A DNA stretch of 64,000 nucleotides, taken from positions 682,001 to 746,000 of the forward strand of contig CP024912.1 in assembly GCA_002813895.1 (NCBI GenBank), written 5' to 3'. Origin of the DNA: Cyanobacterium sp. HL-69 (GTDB lineage: Bacteria > Cyanobacteriota > Cyanobacteriia > Cyanobacteriales > Cyanobacteriaceae). How positions within the stretch are numbered: the stretch's first letter is position 1; the number at the start of each line of letters is the position of its first letter. Both the position numbers and the translations under genes were made by a program. The notes beneath the pieces are model-generated. The model was not told the origin of the DNA and made no database searches. It worked only from the letters and a program-made list of their open reading frames with translations. Shown here piece after piece: positions 17,927-26,981 of the stretch.

Positions 17927-17943
17927 GGTGGGCATTGCCCACC
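17927..17943. repeat. Short palindromic repeat (GGTGGGC-ATT-GCCCACC)
   Basis: A perfect 7-bp stem with a 3-base loop, 50 bases after the GT9 gene. A near copy (AGGTGGG-TAATG-CCCACCT) is at 33380-33398. Palindromes of this type are dispersed in many cyanobacterial genomes. It may also help terminate GT9 transcription, though there is no T-tract. Confidence 0.5.
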
Positions 17944-18056
17944 AATATTATTAATATTAGATTACGCTAATAAAAGGTAAAAAGATAGGTTAAAAATCAA
18001 AAAATATCAAGTTAAATAAAATTAGTTAAAATTACTTTTCAGCAAAAATAAAGGTT

Positions 18057-18641
18057 ATGGTCGTGGCGAAAAAAGCAGTTTTTTTAGATCGTGATGGTGT
18101 TTTAAATGTTGAGGCAGGATATATACATAATGTAGAAGATTTACAACTAATACCCAATGTTGCCAAAGCGGTTAAAAAAATTAACGATAGTGGCTTTTTT
18201 TGTTGTCTAGTTTCCAATCAATCAGGCCCTGCGAGGGGTTATTATCCCGATAGTCATGTTAAAGCATTACACCAAAGATTAGAACACTTATTATGGCAAG
18301 AAGCCCAAGCCAAACTAGATGCCCTTTATTACTGCCCCTATCTCAGTCCTCAGGCAGGGGGAGTAAACCCTGAATTTACCTACTGGGGTACATGGCGAAA
18401 ACCTAATACGGGAATGCTGGTGGCAGCCGCATGGGAGCATAATTTAGACCTAAAAGGTAGCTTTATGGTGGGAGATAAAGCCACAGATGTAGATTTGGCC
18501 CACAATGCAGGGTTAACAGGTATTCTGGTTACTACTGGTTATGGTACTAAGGTTATGGGGGGGCAGTATCAGCACAAAACTCATCCTGATTACATTGCCT
18601 CAGATTTGAGTGAAGCGGTAGATTGGATTTTGCAGTGTTAG
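18057..18641 (+). CDS. gmhB: GmhB-type HAD phosphatase (heptose 1,7-bisphosphate 7-phosphatase)
   Basis: 194 residues, HAD subclass IIIA. Nucleophile motif FLDRDGVLN, then VSNQSGPARGYY, RKPNTGML and GDKATDVDLAHNAGL, the order seen in GmhB/HisB-N phosphatases. The CxH...CxC zinc site of E. coli GmhB is not present: the loop after YYCPYLSP has no further cysteines, so this is a zinc-less variant. Context with GT9 next door supports D-glycero-manno-heptose metabolism. A histidinol-phosphatase-like activity is the alternative. Confidence 0.8.
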   Translation: MVVAKKAVFLDRDGVLNVEAGYIHNVEDLQLIPNVAKAVKKINDSGFFCCLVSNQSGPARGYYPDSHVKALHQRLEHLLWQEAQAKLDALYYCPYLSPQAGGVNPEFTYWGTWRKPNTGMLVAAAWEHNLDLKGSFMVGDKATDVDLAHNAGLTGILVTTGYGTKVMGGQYQHKTHPDYIASDLSEAVDWILQC

Positions 18642-18679
18642 AAGTGGAATATTGACGCTCTCATCTTTGATTTAATAGT

Positions 18680-18695
18680 GGGCGATGTGTCGCCC
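18680..18695. terminator. Hairpin between convergent gmhB and pstB
   Basis: GGGCGA-TGTG-TCGCCC forms a 6-bp GC-rich stem in the 61-base gap between two converging genes, followed on the plus strand by TACTTTTCT. It is a plausible terminator for gmhB and possibly serves both directions. Confidence 0.5.
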
Positions 18696-18702
18696 TACTT
18701 TT

Positions 18703-19512
18703 CTAACCAAAACGTCCGCTTACATATTGTTGGGTGGCTTCTTCGGCTGGATTTTGGAAAATATTTTCGGTTTTATCATATTCCACCAAATAACCTAATT
18801 TTCCTCCTCCTCCTTCAACGCTACGGGCATTAAAAAAGGCGGTTAAATCTGATACCCTAGAAGCCTGTTGCATATTGTGAGTAACAATGACAATGGTATA
18901 GTCTCGTTTCAATTCATGGATGGATTCTTCTACCTTTAGGGTGGAAATGGGATCTAGCGCAGAACAAGGTTCATCCATTAAAATAACATCAGGTTTAATG
19001 GCAATGGTACAGGCGATACATAGGCGCTGTTGTTGCCCCCCAGAAAGGGCTAGGCCACTTTGCTTTAGTTTGTCTTTTACTTCATCCCATACGGCTGCTT
19101 TACGTAAGGAGTCTTCTACTAAGTCATCCATATTTCCTTGATAACCATTGAGCCTTGCCCCCCAAGCAATATTTTCGTAGATAGATTTGGGAAAGGGGTT
19201 AGCTTTTTGGAATACCATACCTATTCTAGATCTTAATCCCACAGGATCTACTCCTTTGGCGTAGATATCTTTGCCTTTGAAGGTGATTCTCCCCTGGACT
19301 CTAGCACTGGCGACTAAGTCATTCATGCGGTTAATACATCGAAGGATGGTACTTTTACCACAACCAGAAGGCCCGATAAAAGCAACGGCGTTATTTTTGG
19401 GAATGTCTATGTTTACCCCTGCTACGGCTTTATGAGTACCATAATAAACATCTACGTTTTCGATCTGGACTACGGGTTCTTGTGCTATATTTTTATCTGA
19501 TTCTGGACTCAT
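18703..19512 (-). CDS. pstB: Phosphate ABC transporter ATP-binding protein PstB
   Basis: 269 residues. Walker [11 protein letters not shown]-loop region [23 protein letters not shown] (the FPxSIYEN part is diagnostic of PstB), signature [12 protein letters not shown], Walker [14 protein letters not shown] and the H-loop VTHNMQQA. It energises high-affinity phosphate import with PstC/PstA and a PstS-type binding protein. None of these is adjacent: both neighbours face other directions, so this copy stands alone. The upstream 174 bases contain one TTTAACCT-like octamer on the minus strand but no convincing tandem Pho box. Confidence 0.94.
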   Translation of the reverse strand: MSPESDKNIAQEPVVQIENVDVYYGTHKAVAGVNIDIPKNNAVAFIGPSGCGKSTILRCINRMNDLVASARVQGRITFKGKDIYAKGVDPVGLRSRIGMVFQKANPFPKSIYENIAWGARLNGYQGNMDDLVEDSLRKAAVWDEVKDKLKQSGLALSGGQQQRLCIACTIAIKPDVILMDEPCSALDPISTLKVEESIHELKRDYTIVIVTHNMQQASRVSDLTAFFNARSVEGGGGKLGYLVEYDKTENIFQNPAEEATQQYVSGRFG

Positions 19513-19686
19513 GATTATTTTTAGTAATTTAAAATATGGGGCTAAACCTTTTTGTCTGGATAAGGTTAAACTAAATTATTGTAAGGCTCGGATGAAAGTT
19601 GAGTAATAAAAAAACAAATTTACAGTAATTATAGTCTGAGTGTAGCGGTTATAAGTTAAGACAAAATTAACAAATTTGAAAATACG

Positions 19687-20883
19687 ATGAGTAATATTTC
19701 CCTATGTATGATTGTCCGAAATGAGGCGAAATCTTTGCCTAAGTGTCTTGGCAGTGTGAAGGACTTGGTTTCAGAGATGATAGTTGTGGATACGGGTTCA
19801 ACGGATGATACTAGGGAAGTTGCTCGGGGTTTTGGGGCGAAGGTGGTGGATTATGGGTGGAATGATAATTTTGCTGAGGCGAGAAATTTTGGTTTGGGGT
19901 TTGTGGAGTCGGATTGGGTGTTGGTGTTGGATGCGGATGAGGTTTTTAATGGTCAGTTAATTTCGGCGGTGGAGAAGGCGACTAGGGTGGATGACAATTT
20001 GGTAGTCAATTTGGTGCGCCATGAGGTGGGGGCTAATTCTTCTCCTTATTCGTTGTTGTCTCGTTTATTTCGTCGTCATCCTAAAATTAAGTTTTCTCGT
20101 CCTTATCATGCTTTAATTGATGATGCAGTGATGGATTTGTTGAGGGAGGAGAGTCATTGGCGGGTGGTGGATTTGCCTGAAGTGGCGATCGCCCATTATG
20201 GTTATCAACCTGCTATCATTGAGGCACAGGATAAGGCTAAACGGGCAAGGGTTGCCATGGAGTCTTATTTACAGGACAATCCTAATGATAGTTATGCCTG
20301 TAGTAAATTAGGGGCTTTATATCTTCAGTTAGGGGAAAGAAAAAAGGGTTTAAAGTTATTAACTAAGGGTTTGAAGTTACATGGTAGTAGCCCTGCGGTT
20401 ACGTTTGAGTTGCACTATCATCTTGCTAATGCCTCAGTGAAAGATAATCAGTTTGACTCGGCCATAAAACACTATGAAAAGGCGATCGCCCTTCCCCTTT
20501 TACCTATCATAAAATTAGGGGCATATCATAACTATGCTAGTTTAGCTTATCAACGGAAAGAATATCTAAAGGCGATCGAGTTGTACCAAGAATGTTTGAA
20601 AATAAAACCCGATTTTCCCCTCGTTTATTATAATCTTGGTTTATGCTACAAAGCCCTAGGACGCAATTTCAAAGCCATCAGTGCCTATCAAACCGCCATT
20701 AAACTTAATCCTACCGATGCCTATTCCTATCAAAATCTAGGGCTATTGTTATACAGACAAGCACAATACGAAGAAAGTCAACAAGCCTTACAACAAGCCG
20801 TAATGCTTCATCGTCAACAAAATCCGAATTTTGCCCTACAATTAGAACAAGAGTTAAAGGCGATCGGTTTTTCCTTTGAATAA
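19687..20883 (+). CDS. Family 2 glycosyltransferase with C-terminal TPR repeats
   Basis: 398 residues. The N-terminal ~190 residues are a compact GT2 domain (SLCMIVRNEAKSLPKCLGSV, VVDTGSTDDTREVA, WVLVLDADEVF). At least four TPR units follow, e.g. YACSKLGALYLQLGERKKGL, LGAYHNYASLAYQRKEYLKA and VYYNLGLCYKALGRNFKAIS. There is no membrane segment. Such GT2-TPR proteins are frequent in cyanobacteria and are thought to glycosylate proteins or cell-surface polymers. Donor and acceptor cannot be read here. It is divergent from pstB and monocistronic as far as can be seen. Confidence 0.82.
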   Translation: MSNISLCMIVRNEAKSLPKCLGSVKDLVSEMIVVDTGSTDDTREVARGFGAKVVDYGWNDNFAEARNFGLGFVESDWVLVLDADEVFNGQLISAVEKATRVDDNLVVNLVRHEVGANSSPYSLLSRLFRRHPKIKFSRPYHALIDDAVMDLLREESHWRVVDLPEVAIAHYGYQPAIIEAQDKAKRARVAMESYLQDNPNDSYACSKLGALYLQLGERKKGLKLLTKGLKLHGSSPAVTFELHYHLANASVKDNQFDSAIKHYEKAIALPLLPIIKLGAYHNYASLAYQRKEYLKAIELYQECLKIKPDFPLVYYNLGLCYKALGRNFKAISAYQTAIKLNPTDAYSYQNLGLLLYRQAQYEESQQALQQAVMLHRQQNPNFALQLEQELKAIGFSFE

Positions 20884-21083
20884 GTAGTGATTAATGGATA
20901 ATTAATTTTTACCAATTCTCACGCCTCTACTGTTCTTTGACATAAAAAATCTGATACTTAACGTAGATAAATCTTTAGAATGAATCCCCCCTGCCCTTTT
21001 AACGGGAGATGTCGAAGACAGAGGAGTAGGGATTTAGGGGGCAAAACGGTAATGCTTTTCACAACTGATTACTTGAACTTAAT

Positions 21084-21989
21084 ATGACTTGGAAAGAAAA
21101 AACAGGAAATCAAAGGGATTGGCATTGGCGAGGGTGGAAAATTCGCTATAGCTACATCAGAGTTAACCCTGAAAATAAAAACAACGATATTCCCATAATT
21201 TTATTACACGGTTTTGGGGCTTCTATCGGACATTGGCGCCACAATATTCCTGTATTAAAAAAAAATCACACCGTTTATGCCCTAGATTTACTTGGTTTTG
21301 GGGCATCCCGCAAAGCCTACACCAATTATGATGTTACTTTATGGTCTGAATTAGTGTATGATTTTTGGCGAGAATTTATCAATGTACCCGTAATTATCAT
21401 AGGTAATTCTATCGGTTCATTAATTGCTCTTTTTGCCACCGCCCAACATCCTACCATGGTGCATAGATTGGTAATGTTGAGTTTACCTGATTTATCGGCA
21501 AGGCAGAAGATGTTACCCAAGTTTGTTTTACCTTTAGTTAAAACCCTTGAAACTATTGTGGCTTCTCCTTTACTTATCAGGATAATATTTTTGGTTGCTC
21601 GTCGCCCTGGGGTAATTCGTAAGTGGTTGGGGGTTGCCTATGTGGATAAAACTTCCGTGGATGATGAATTGGTGGATATTATTGCCACACCTCCCCAAGA
21701 TAAGGGGGCAGCGCGCACTTTAATCGCCCTGAGTAAGTCCGTTAATCAATCTGATTTTTCTTTATCTGCAAGGGAATTATTAGGGCAGGTTAATATTCCT
21801 ATGTTACTACTTTGGGGTAAGGGCGATCGCTTCATACCCCCTACCATAGCCCCCCAATTAGCTACGGTTAACCCCTTAATTACCTTAAATTTATTGGATG
21901 ATTTGGGGCATTGTCTCCACGACGAAAAACCCGATTTATTTCACCAAATTTTATTTGATTGGCTGAGAGTAATAGACACTAATACTTAG
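21084..21989 (+). CDS. Alpha/beta-fold hydrolase
   Basis: 301 residues. The oxyanion strand ILLHGFGASIGHWRHN, nucleophile elbow GNSIGS, acid in LLWGKGDRFIPP and histidine in LDDLGHCLHDEKP make a complete Ser-Asp-His triad. No signal peptide. Substrate unknown; the family includes esterases and chlorophyll- or lipid-related hydrolases. The 200-base upstream gap has a TTGACA at 20937-20942 without a well-spaced -10, and a C-rich/G-rich stretch (~20985-21045) with partial inverted symmetry. Confidence 0.8.
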   Translation: MTWKEKTGNQRDWHWRGWKIRYSYIRVNPENKNNDIPIILLHGFGASIGHWRHNIPVLKKNHTVYALDLLGFGASRKAYTNYDVTLWSELVYDFWREFINVPVIIIGNSIGSLIALFATAQHPTMVHRLVMLSLPDLSARQKMLPKFVLPLVKTLETIVASPLLIRIIFLVARRPGVIRKWLGVAYVDKTSVDDELVDIIATPPQDKGAARTLIALSKSVNQSDFSLSARELLGQVNIPMLLLWGKGDRFIPPTIAPQLATVNPLITLNLLDDLGHCLHDEKPDLFHQILFDWLRVIDTNT

Positions 21990-22018
21990 GGGAGAAAGTA
22001 ATAATATCGATTATTTCT

Positions 22019-22038
22019 CTTTTGCCACTTTCCAAAAG
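22019..22038. terminator. Hairpin between convergent hydrolase and mutS
   Basis: CTTTTG (22019-22024) pairs with CAAAAG (22033-22038) around an 8-base loop; with one mismatch the stem extends outward into TTTCT/AGAAA. It sits in the 161-base convergent gap. No T-tract follows on either strand, so termination is only suggested by position. Confidence 0.35.
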
Positions 22039-22150
22039 AAAAAGTAAGAACATTACTAGCTTTTACACCTCATGATAAATAGTACATGAATAAATCAAAA
22101 CTAGAAAACTGTTTCAGTCTTCACTACAAAACTTTTTCATCAAAGCCTAA

Positions 22151-24769
22151 TTATTCAAAAATATCTAACTGATTCATAATTTCCTCGGTATTATCTTGAT
22201 TAGAAGGGGTTAACTTTTTAATATTTTTCCTCAAACCCATGGCGATTTTACTGTGTTTTTCGATTTGAGTCATAACTTGTTTCGCACGGCTAATTACAAC
22301 TTTTGGTAAACCTGCCAATCTTCCCGCTTCAATACCATAGGATTTATCAGCACCCCCAGGTTTGACTTCATGGAGAAAAATTATTTCGTTTTCTAACTCC
22401 TTCACCGTTACCTGATAGTTAGCCACATTATCTAAAATAGAAGCCAATTCGTTTAACTCGTGGTAATGGGTAGCAAAAATAGTACGACTTTGGATTTCAA
22501 TGGCAAGGTATTCGGCAACCGCCCAAGCAATGGATAAACCGTCAAAGGTGGCTGTACCTCTACCGATTTCATCTAATAACACCAAAGATTTATCGGTGGC
22601 ATGGTTAAGAATGTTGGCAGTTTCGTTCATTTCCACCATAAAAGTAGATTGCCCTGTGGCGATGTCATCCACCGCACCCACACGGGTAAAAATGCGATCG
22701 CATATACTTATTTTGGCACTTTCTGCAGGAATAAAACTACCTATTTGAGTCATTAATTGAATCAAACCAACTTGGCGAAGATAACAACTTTTTCCACTAG
22801 CATTAGGTCCAGTTAATACTATTAAATCAGGGGTTTTTTCTGCCCCCAAAGAGGTAGAATTAGGCACAAACATGCCAAAACCTAATATTTTTTCCACCAC
22901 AGGATGACGACCATTTTTAATTTTAATGGTACGATCTTCGGTAATTTCAGGACGGTTATAATCTTGATATACTGCTAACTCCGCCAGTCCGCTTAATACA
23001 TCCATAGCGGCGATCGCTCTTGCAACTTTCCTTATTTCGTCAGTTTTTTGTGCCACCGTAGAACGTAAATCCACAAAAATTTGATACTCAAACTTTGCCA
23101 AGTCATCTTTTGCATTTAAAATGCGATTTTCCTTTTCTTTTAACTCAGCAGTAATGTATCTTTCTTCATTCAATAAAGTTTGTTTACGCTGATAATTTTC
23201 GGGAGCAAATTCTGCCTTAGAACGGGGCATACTGATATAATAACCAAAGGTTTTGTTATAACCCACCTTCAAATTATTAATTCCCGTGCGCTCCCTTTCC
23301 GTCACCTCCAGATTAGCCAACCATTCCTTATCCCCATCAATTAAACGGCGCATCTCATCCAACTGCTTATTTACCCCATCTCGGATAATACCCCCCTCCT
23401 TCACGTGTTGCGGAGGAGACTCCACCAAAGAATCTACCACCTCTTTACCCAACTCCTCCAACTCAGGCGGTACATTTTGCAAAGCTTGGAAATAGAGCGA
23501 TTTACCTTCTTTCGCCAACTCTGCTAAATAGGTCAATTTTAATAAAGAATCCCCCAAATTGAGCAACTCCTTCGGATTTGCCGTACTTGCACCAACTCGG
23601 CCCGTAATACGTTCTAAATCATAGATACTCTTAAATAAACTCCTCATTTCCTCCCGCAAGGGCAAATTATCAATTAACTCAGCAATGGTATCTTGACGGG
23701 CTATAATTCCCCGCTTACTGAGTAGAGGTTGCAATAACCAACGCCTGAGCGCCCTTGCCCCCATAGCGGTACAAGTCTTATCCAAAGCCCACAATAAAGA
23801 GCCATGAAAGGTGTTGTCTCGCACCGTAGTAGTGATTTCGAGGTTTCGTCGTGAGGTGGCATCTAGCATCAAATAATCTGCAACACTGTAAGTGCTAATA
23901 AGTTGCAATGGTACTTGATTCGCCTTTTGGGTATCCTGCACATAGTCGAGTAAACCTCCTGCAGCCCGAATGGCGAGGGGTAAATGTTCACAACCGACTC
24001 CCTCTAAGGATTTGAGTTTAAATTCTAATAATAATTTGGGTTTAGCTTCGTTAATATCAAAGGTTTTTTGCGATCGCAACGTATAACAAAAACAATCAGG
24101 AAGAAACTCAGGGAGATGTTCCGACTTTTGCCCCGGACGCAATAAACTATTAATATCAGGAGCATTGATAGGAAACAAAATTTCCGCAGGTTGCAACCTC
24201 AACAATTCCGTCGCCAAACTGGTTAAATCTTTGCTCTGGGTAGTAAAAAATTCCCCCGTAGAAATATCTGCATAAGCCAAACCCCAATGCTCTTTTGCTA
24301 CCACCACCGCCGCTAAAAAATTGTTTTGCCGAGAGGGTAACATCTCATCTTCTGTTACCGTGCCGGGGGTTAATAACTTAGTAATCGCCCGTTTAACTAA
24401 CCTTTTCTCCGCCGTTGCCTTAGAAGCATCCTCCACCTGATCACAGATTACCACCCCATACCCCTTTTCTACCAATTGTCTCGCATAACGATCAAGGGCG
24501 TGATGGGGTACACCAGTCATGGCAATTCTACCCACATTTTGCCCCGCATCCTTACTGGTAATGACTAACTCCAATTCTTGGGCAATTGTCACCGCATCCT
24601 GAAAAAAGCACTCAAAAAAATCTCCCACCCTATACAGTAAAAGACAGTTAGGATATTGTTCCTTTACCTCCACATAATGATGATACATGGGGGTTAAGTC
24701 TTTGATGTTGATTAACCGATAATCTTCGTGGGGAGCGTTTCTGGTGGCTTTGGTGGTAACAATTTCCGT
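22151..24769 (-). CDS. mutS: DNA mismatch repair protein MutS
   Basis: About 873 residues, a full-length MutS1. It recognises mispaired bases and recruits the downstream repair machinery. Mismatch-reading motif DFFECF (the F-x-E wedge) near residue 52, connector and lever domains, then the ATPase: Walker A GPNASGKSCY, STFMVEMNETANIL, Walker B LVLLDEIGRGT and ATHYHEL. The C-terminal ~40 residues (dimerisation tail) end QLDIFE. The frame extends to 24772; the ATG start MTEIVTTKATRN is used. Divergent from the restriction enzyme gene with a ~110-base gap. Confidence 0.96.
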   Translation of the reverse strand, partial: TEIVTTKATRNAPHEDYRLINIKDLTPMYHHYVEVKEQYPNCLLLYRVGDFFECFFQDAVTIAQELELVITSKDAGQNVGRIAMTGVPHHALDRYARQLVEKGYGVVICDQVEDASKATAEKRLVKRAITKLLTPGTVTEDEMLPSRQNNFLAAVVVAKEHWGLAYADISTGEFFTTQSKDLTSLATELLRLQPAEILFPINAPDINSLLRPGQKSEHLPEFLPDCFCYTLRSQKTFDINEAKPKLLLEFKLKSLEGVGCEHLPLAIRAAGGLLDYVQDTQKANQVPLQLISTYSVADYLMLDATSRRNLEITTTVRDNTFHGSLLWALDKTCTAMGARALRRWLLQPLLSKRGIIARQDTIAELIDNLPLREEMRSLFKSIYDLERITGRVGASTANPKELLNLGDSLLKLTYLAELAKEGKSLYFQALQNVPPELEELGKEVVDSLVESPPQHVKEGGIIRDGVNKQLDEMRRLIDGDKEWLANLEVTERERTGINNLKVGYNKTFGYYISMPRSKAEFAPENYQRKQTLLNEERYITAELKEKENRILNAKDDLAKFEYQIFVDLRSTVAQKTDEIRKVARAIAAMDVLSGLAELAVYQDYNRPEITEDRTIKIKNGRHPVVEKILGFGMFVPNSTSLGAEKTPDLIVLTGPNASGKSCYLRQVGLIQLMTQIGSFIPAESAKISICDRIFTRVGAVDDIATGQSTFMVEMNETANILNHATDKSLVLLDEIGRGTATFDGLSIAWAVAEYLAIEIQSRTIFATHYHELNELASILDNVANYQVTVKELENEIIFLHEVKPGGADKSYGIEAGRLAGLPKVVISRAKQVMTQIEKHSKIAMGLRKNIKKLTPSNQDNTEEIMNQLDIFE

Positions 24770-24881
24770 CATTATTTCCTATCAATTTTTGGGCTTTTCC
24801 TATTCTATTATTAACTACGATGAGGAAACTAATCAATAATCAACCACTAATATTTTTTAAACTTACTTACAAAATTCAAAT

Positions 24882-25625
24882 ATGTCAAAATATAATCTCA
24901 GGTTTATAACCGACACGGATTTATATAATCATACGAAAGAAACCGTTGAAAAATATACATTTAAAATAAACTTAAAAACCTTTAGTAAGAATTTAATTGA
25001 TCCTATTAAATTAACATTCAATTCTAAAGTTTATAACAAAAATATTGTTGATGTTATTGAAAACGAAATAATTAGACAAATGGATAAGTCAAATACTAAT
25101 CACATTGGTTATTTTCATCAAAATATTTTTCAATATATGGGTAATGGATGGGAAGTGCCAAAACGGGGTTATGACGTAATAAATAAAAAATTAAATTACT
25201 ATGTTGAAATGAAAAATAAACATAATACGATGAACTCTTCATCATCACAAAAAACTTATATGAGAATGCAAAACACATTATTAAATAATCCTGAAGCAAC
25301 CTGTATGCTGGTTGAAGTAGTGGCAAAAAAGAGTCAGAATATAGTGTGGAATATTAATTTAGATGGTAATACTGTTTCTAATGGTCAAATCAGAAGAGTA
25401 TCAATAGATAAATTCTATGAATTGGTAACAGGAGAAAAAACTGCTTTTAAACAACTATGTGAAATTTTACCATCGGTAATTGATGATATTATAAGTAGAA
25501 CAGAATTAGATGAAAAACAAAATACTGTCATTTCAGAATTATTAGAAATATCACCTAATTTATTAAAAAGTATTTATTTACTATCTTTCCGTAAATATCA
25601 AGGATTTGATCAGTTTAATGTCTAA
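24882..25625 (+). CDS. Type II restriction endonuclease, Eco47II family (predicted GGNCC)
   Basis: 247 residues. The sequence follows the Eco47II family from end to end: FITDTDLYNHTKETVEKY, NKNIVDVIENEIIRQMDKSN, TNHIGYFHQNIFQYMGNGW and KLNYYVEMKNKHNTMNSSSS. The last segment holds the presumed PD-(D/E)xK-type residues (YDV...YVEMKNK). Eco47II cuts GGNCC; the same target is inferred here. The gene is markedly AT-rich compared with its neighbours and overlaps the methyltransferase start by 8 bases, a standard cassette layout. It is cytoplasmic. Confidence 0.85.
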   Translation: MSKYNLRFITDTDLYNHTKETVEKYTFKINLKTFSKNLIDPIKLTFNSKVYNKNIVDVIENEIIRQMDKSNTNHIGYFHQNIFQYMGNGWEVPKRGYDVINKKLNYYVEMKNKHNTMNSSSSQKTYMRMQNTLLNNPEATCMLVEVVAKKSQNIVWNINLDGNTVSNGQIRRVSIDKFYELVTGEKTAFKQLCEILPSVIDDIISRTELDEKQNTVISELLEISPNLLKSIYLLSFRKYQGFDQFNV

Positions 25626-26925
25626 AGAATTTGTCACAGAAGCTCTACTAGCTGATATTTTGTCAGTGTCTCGATCCACCATAGAAAAATGGAAAATCAG
25701 CGGTAAAATTACACCCTCTAAAAATGGTGAATATTGCTTAGAAGATTTACAATATTTTCCTTCTATTAAATCAATGATAAATTCTCAGTGGGAAAAACAA
25801 CAAAACATAATTCCTAAAAGAAAATATCAATCCATCGAACTTTTTGCAGGGGCTGGTGGTTTAGGCATTGGCTTAGAAAAAGCAGGTTTTGATACCATTG
25901 CTTTAAATGAAATCTATAAAGATTCTTGCAATACTTTACGACATAATCGCCCCCATTGGAATGTAATTGAAGGAGATATTAGTAAGGTTAATTTTTTAAA
26001 CTATAGTCAATATAATATTGATTTATTATCAGGAGGATTTCCTTGTCAGGCTTTTTCCTATGCTGGAAATAAATTAGGATTTGAAGATACTAGGGGCACT
26101 TTATTTTTTGAATTTGCTAGGGCTATTAAGGAGTTACAACCCAAAATTTTTGTAGGGGAAAATGTACGAGGTTTACTAAATCATGAACAGGGTAAAACTT
26201 TAAATGCAATTAAGTCAGTAATTTCTGAATTAGGGTATGTTTTAATTGAGCCGAGAGTTTTAAAAGCTATTTTTTATCGTGTACCTCAAAAGCGAGAAAG
26301 ATTATTTTTAATAGGTATTAGACAGGATTTATTTAACTATACAAATTTCATTTGGCCTGAGCCTTTTTCACGCATTATGACTTTAAAAGATGCCTTAAAA
26401 AAAGGAGAATTATATAATAGTGATTGTCCTCCCTCTGCTGGTCAAAATTATCCTGTTAAAAAACAAAAAGTAATGGATTTAGTACCCCCAGGGGGTTGTT
26501 GGACAGATTTGCCAGAAGATATTAAACGTGAGTATATGGGCAAAAGTTATTTTTTGGGGGGAGGAAAAACGGGTATAGCTAGAAGATTATCTTTTGAACT
26601 TCCTAGCTTAACTTTAACTTGTTCTCCTGCTCAAAAACAAACGGAAAGATGTCACCCCCAAGAAACTAGACCTCTAAATATTCGGGAGTATGCTAGGATT
26701 CAAACATTTCCTGATGATTGGAGTTTTATGGGTTCAATCAGTAGTCAGTATAGGCAGATAGGTAATGCTGTGCCTGTTAATTTGGCTTGGGCTTTGGGTA
26801 ATTGTCTGATAGCTGTGTTGAATCAAATAGAGGATAAGGTTGAGTTACAGGATAGGGAGTTTAATGAGACTGCTTTTGCCAATCACCAACAAATGGATTT
26901 ATTTGACTCAAGTTGCTATGGGTGA
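25618..26925 (+). CDS. DNA (cytosine-5-)-methyltransferase with N-terminal HTH
   Basis: About 435 residues from the ATG at 25618; a TTG four codons earlier is possible but the ATG overlaps the endonuclease stop in the usual way. C5-MTase motifs in order: I FAGAGGLGIGL, IV GGFPCQAFS with the catalytic cysteine, VI GENVRG, VIII VPQKRERLFLIG and, after the target-recognition region, IX/X near RIQTFPDDW and QIGNAVPVNLAW. The first ~45 residues look like a helix-turn-helix (LLADILSVSRSTIEKWKISGKI). It protects the host at the endonuclease's site, predicted GGNCC. Confidence 0.92.
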   Translation: MSKEFVTEALLADILSVSRSTIEKWKISGKITPSKNGEYCLEDLQYFPSIKSMINSQWEKQQNIIPKRKYQSIELFAGAGGLGIGLEKAGFDTIALNEIYKDSCNTLRHNRPHWNVIEGDISKVNFLNYSQYNIDLLSGGFPCQAFSYAGNKLGFEDTRGTLFFEFARAIKELQPKIFVGENVRGLLNHEQGKTLNAIKSVISELGYVLIEPRVLKAIFYRVPQKRERLFLIGIRQDLFNYTNFIWPEPFSRIMTLKDALKKGELYNSDCPPSAGQNYPVKKQKVMDLVPPGGCWTDLPEDIKREYMGKSYFLGGGKTGIARRLSFELPSLTLTCSPAQKQTERCHPQETRPLNIREYARIQTFPDDWSFMGSISSQYRQIGNAVPVNLAWALGNCLIAVLNQIEDKVELQDREFNETAFANHQQMDLFDSSCYG

Positions 26926-26965
26926 ATTATTTTTTGTTAATACTTTATCCATAATTCACCTTTTT
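26921..26965 (+). terminator. Intrinsic terminator of the restriction-modification cassette
   Basis: GGTGAATTAT (26921-26930) and ATAATTCACC (26951-26960) form a perfect 10-bp stem around a 20-base loop, followed at once by TTTTT. The stem overlaps the methyltransferase stop codon. This is the clearest rho-independent terminator in the window and ends the R-M transcript before the convergent regulator gene. Confidence 0.8.
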
Positions 26966-26981
26966 GTTAGATAAACTCAAT

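Noticed and set aside
19513-19686. Possible Pho box upstream of pstB
   Set aside because: Only one TTTAACCT-like octamer (complement at 19562-19570) is present; the tandem 8-bp repeats at 3-bp spacing needed for a cyanobacterial Pho box are not visible.
20985-21045. C-rich then G-rich stretch before the alpha/beta hydrolase gene, partial inverted symmetry
   Set aside because: The two arms match poorly (several mismatches) and no element boundaries or loop can be defined.
24882-26925. A larger defence island around the restriction-modification cassette
   Set aside because: Flanks are housekeeping mutS and an ordinary response regulator; no further defence genes, integrase or tRNA site is adjacent.
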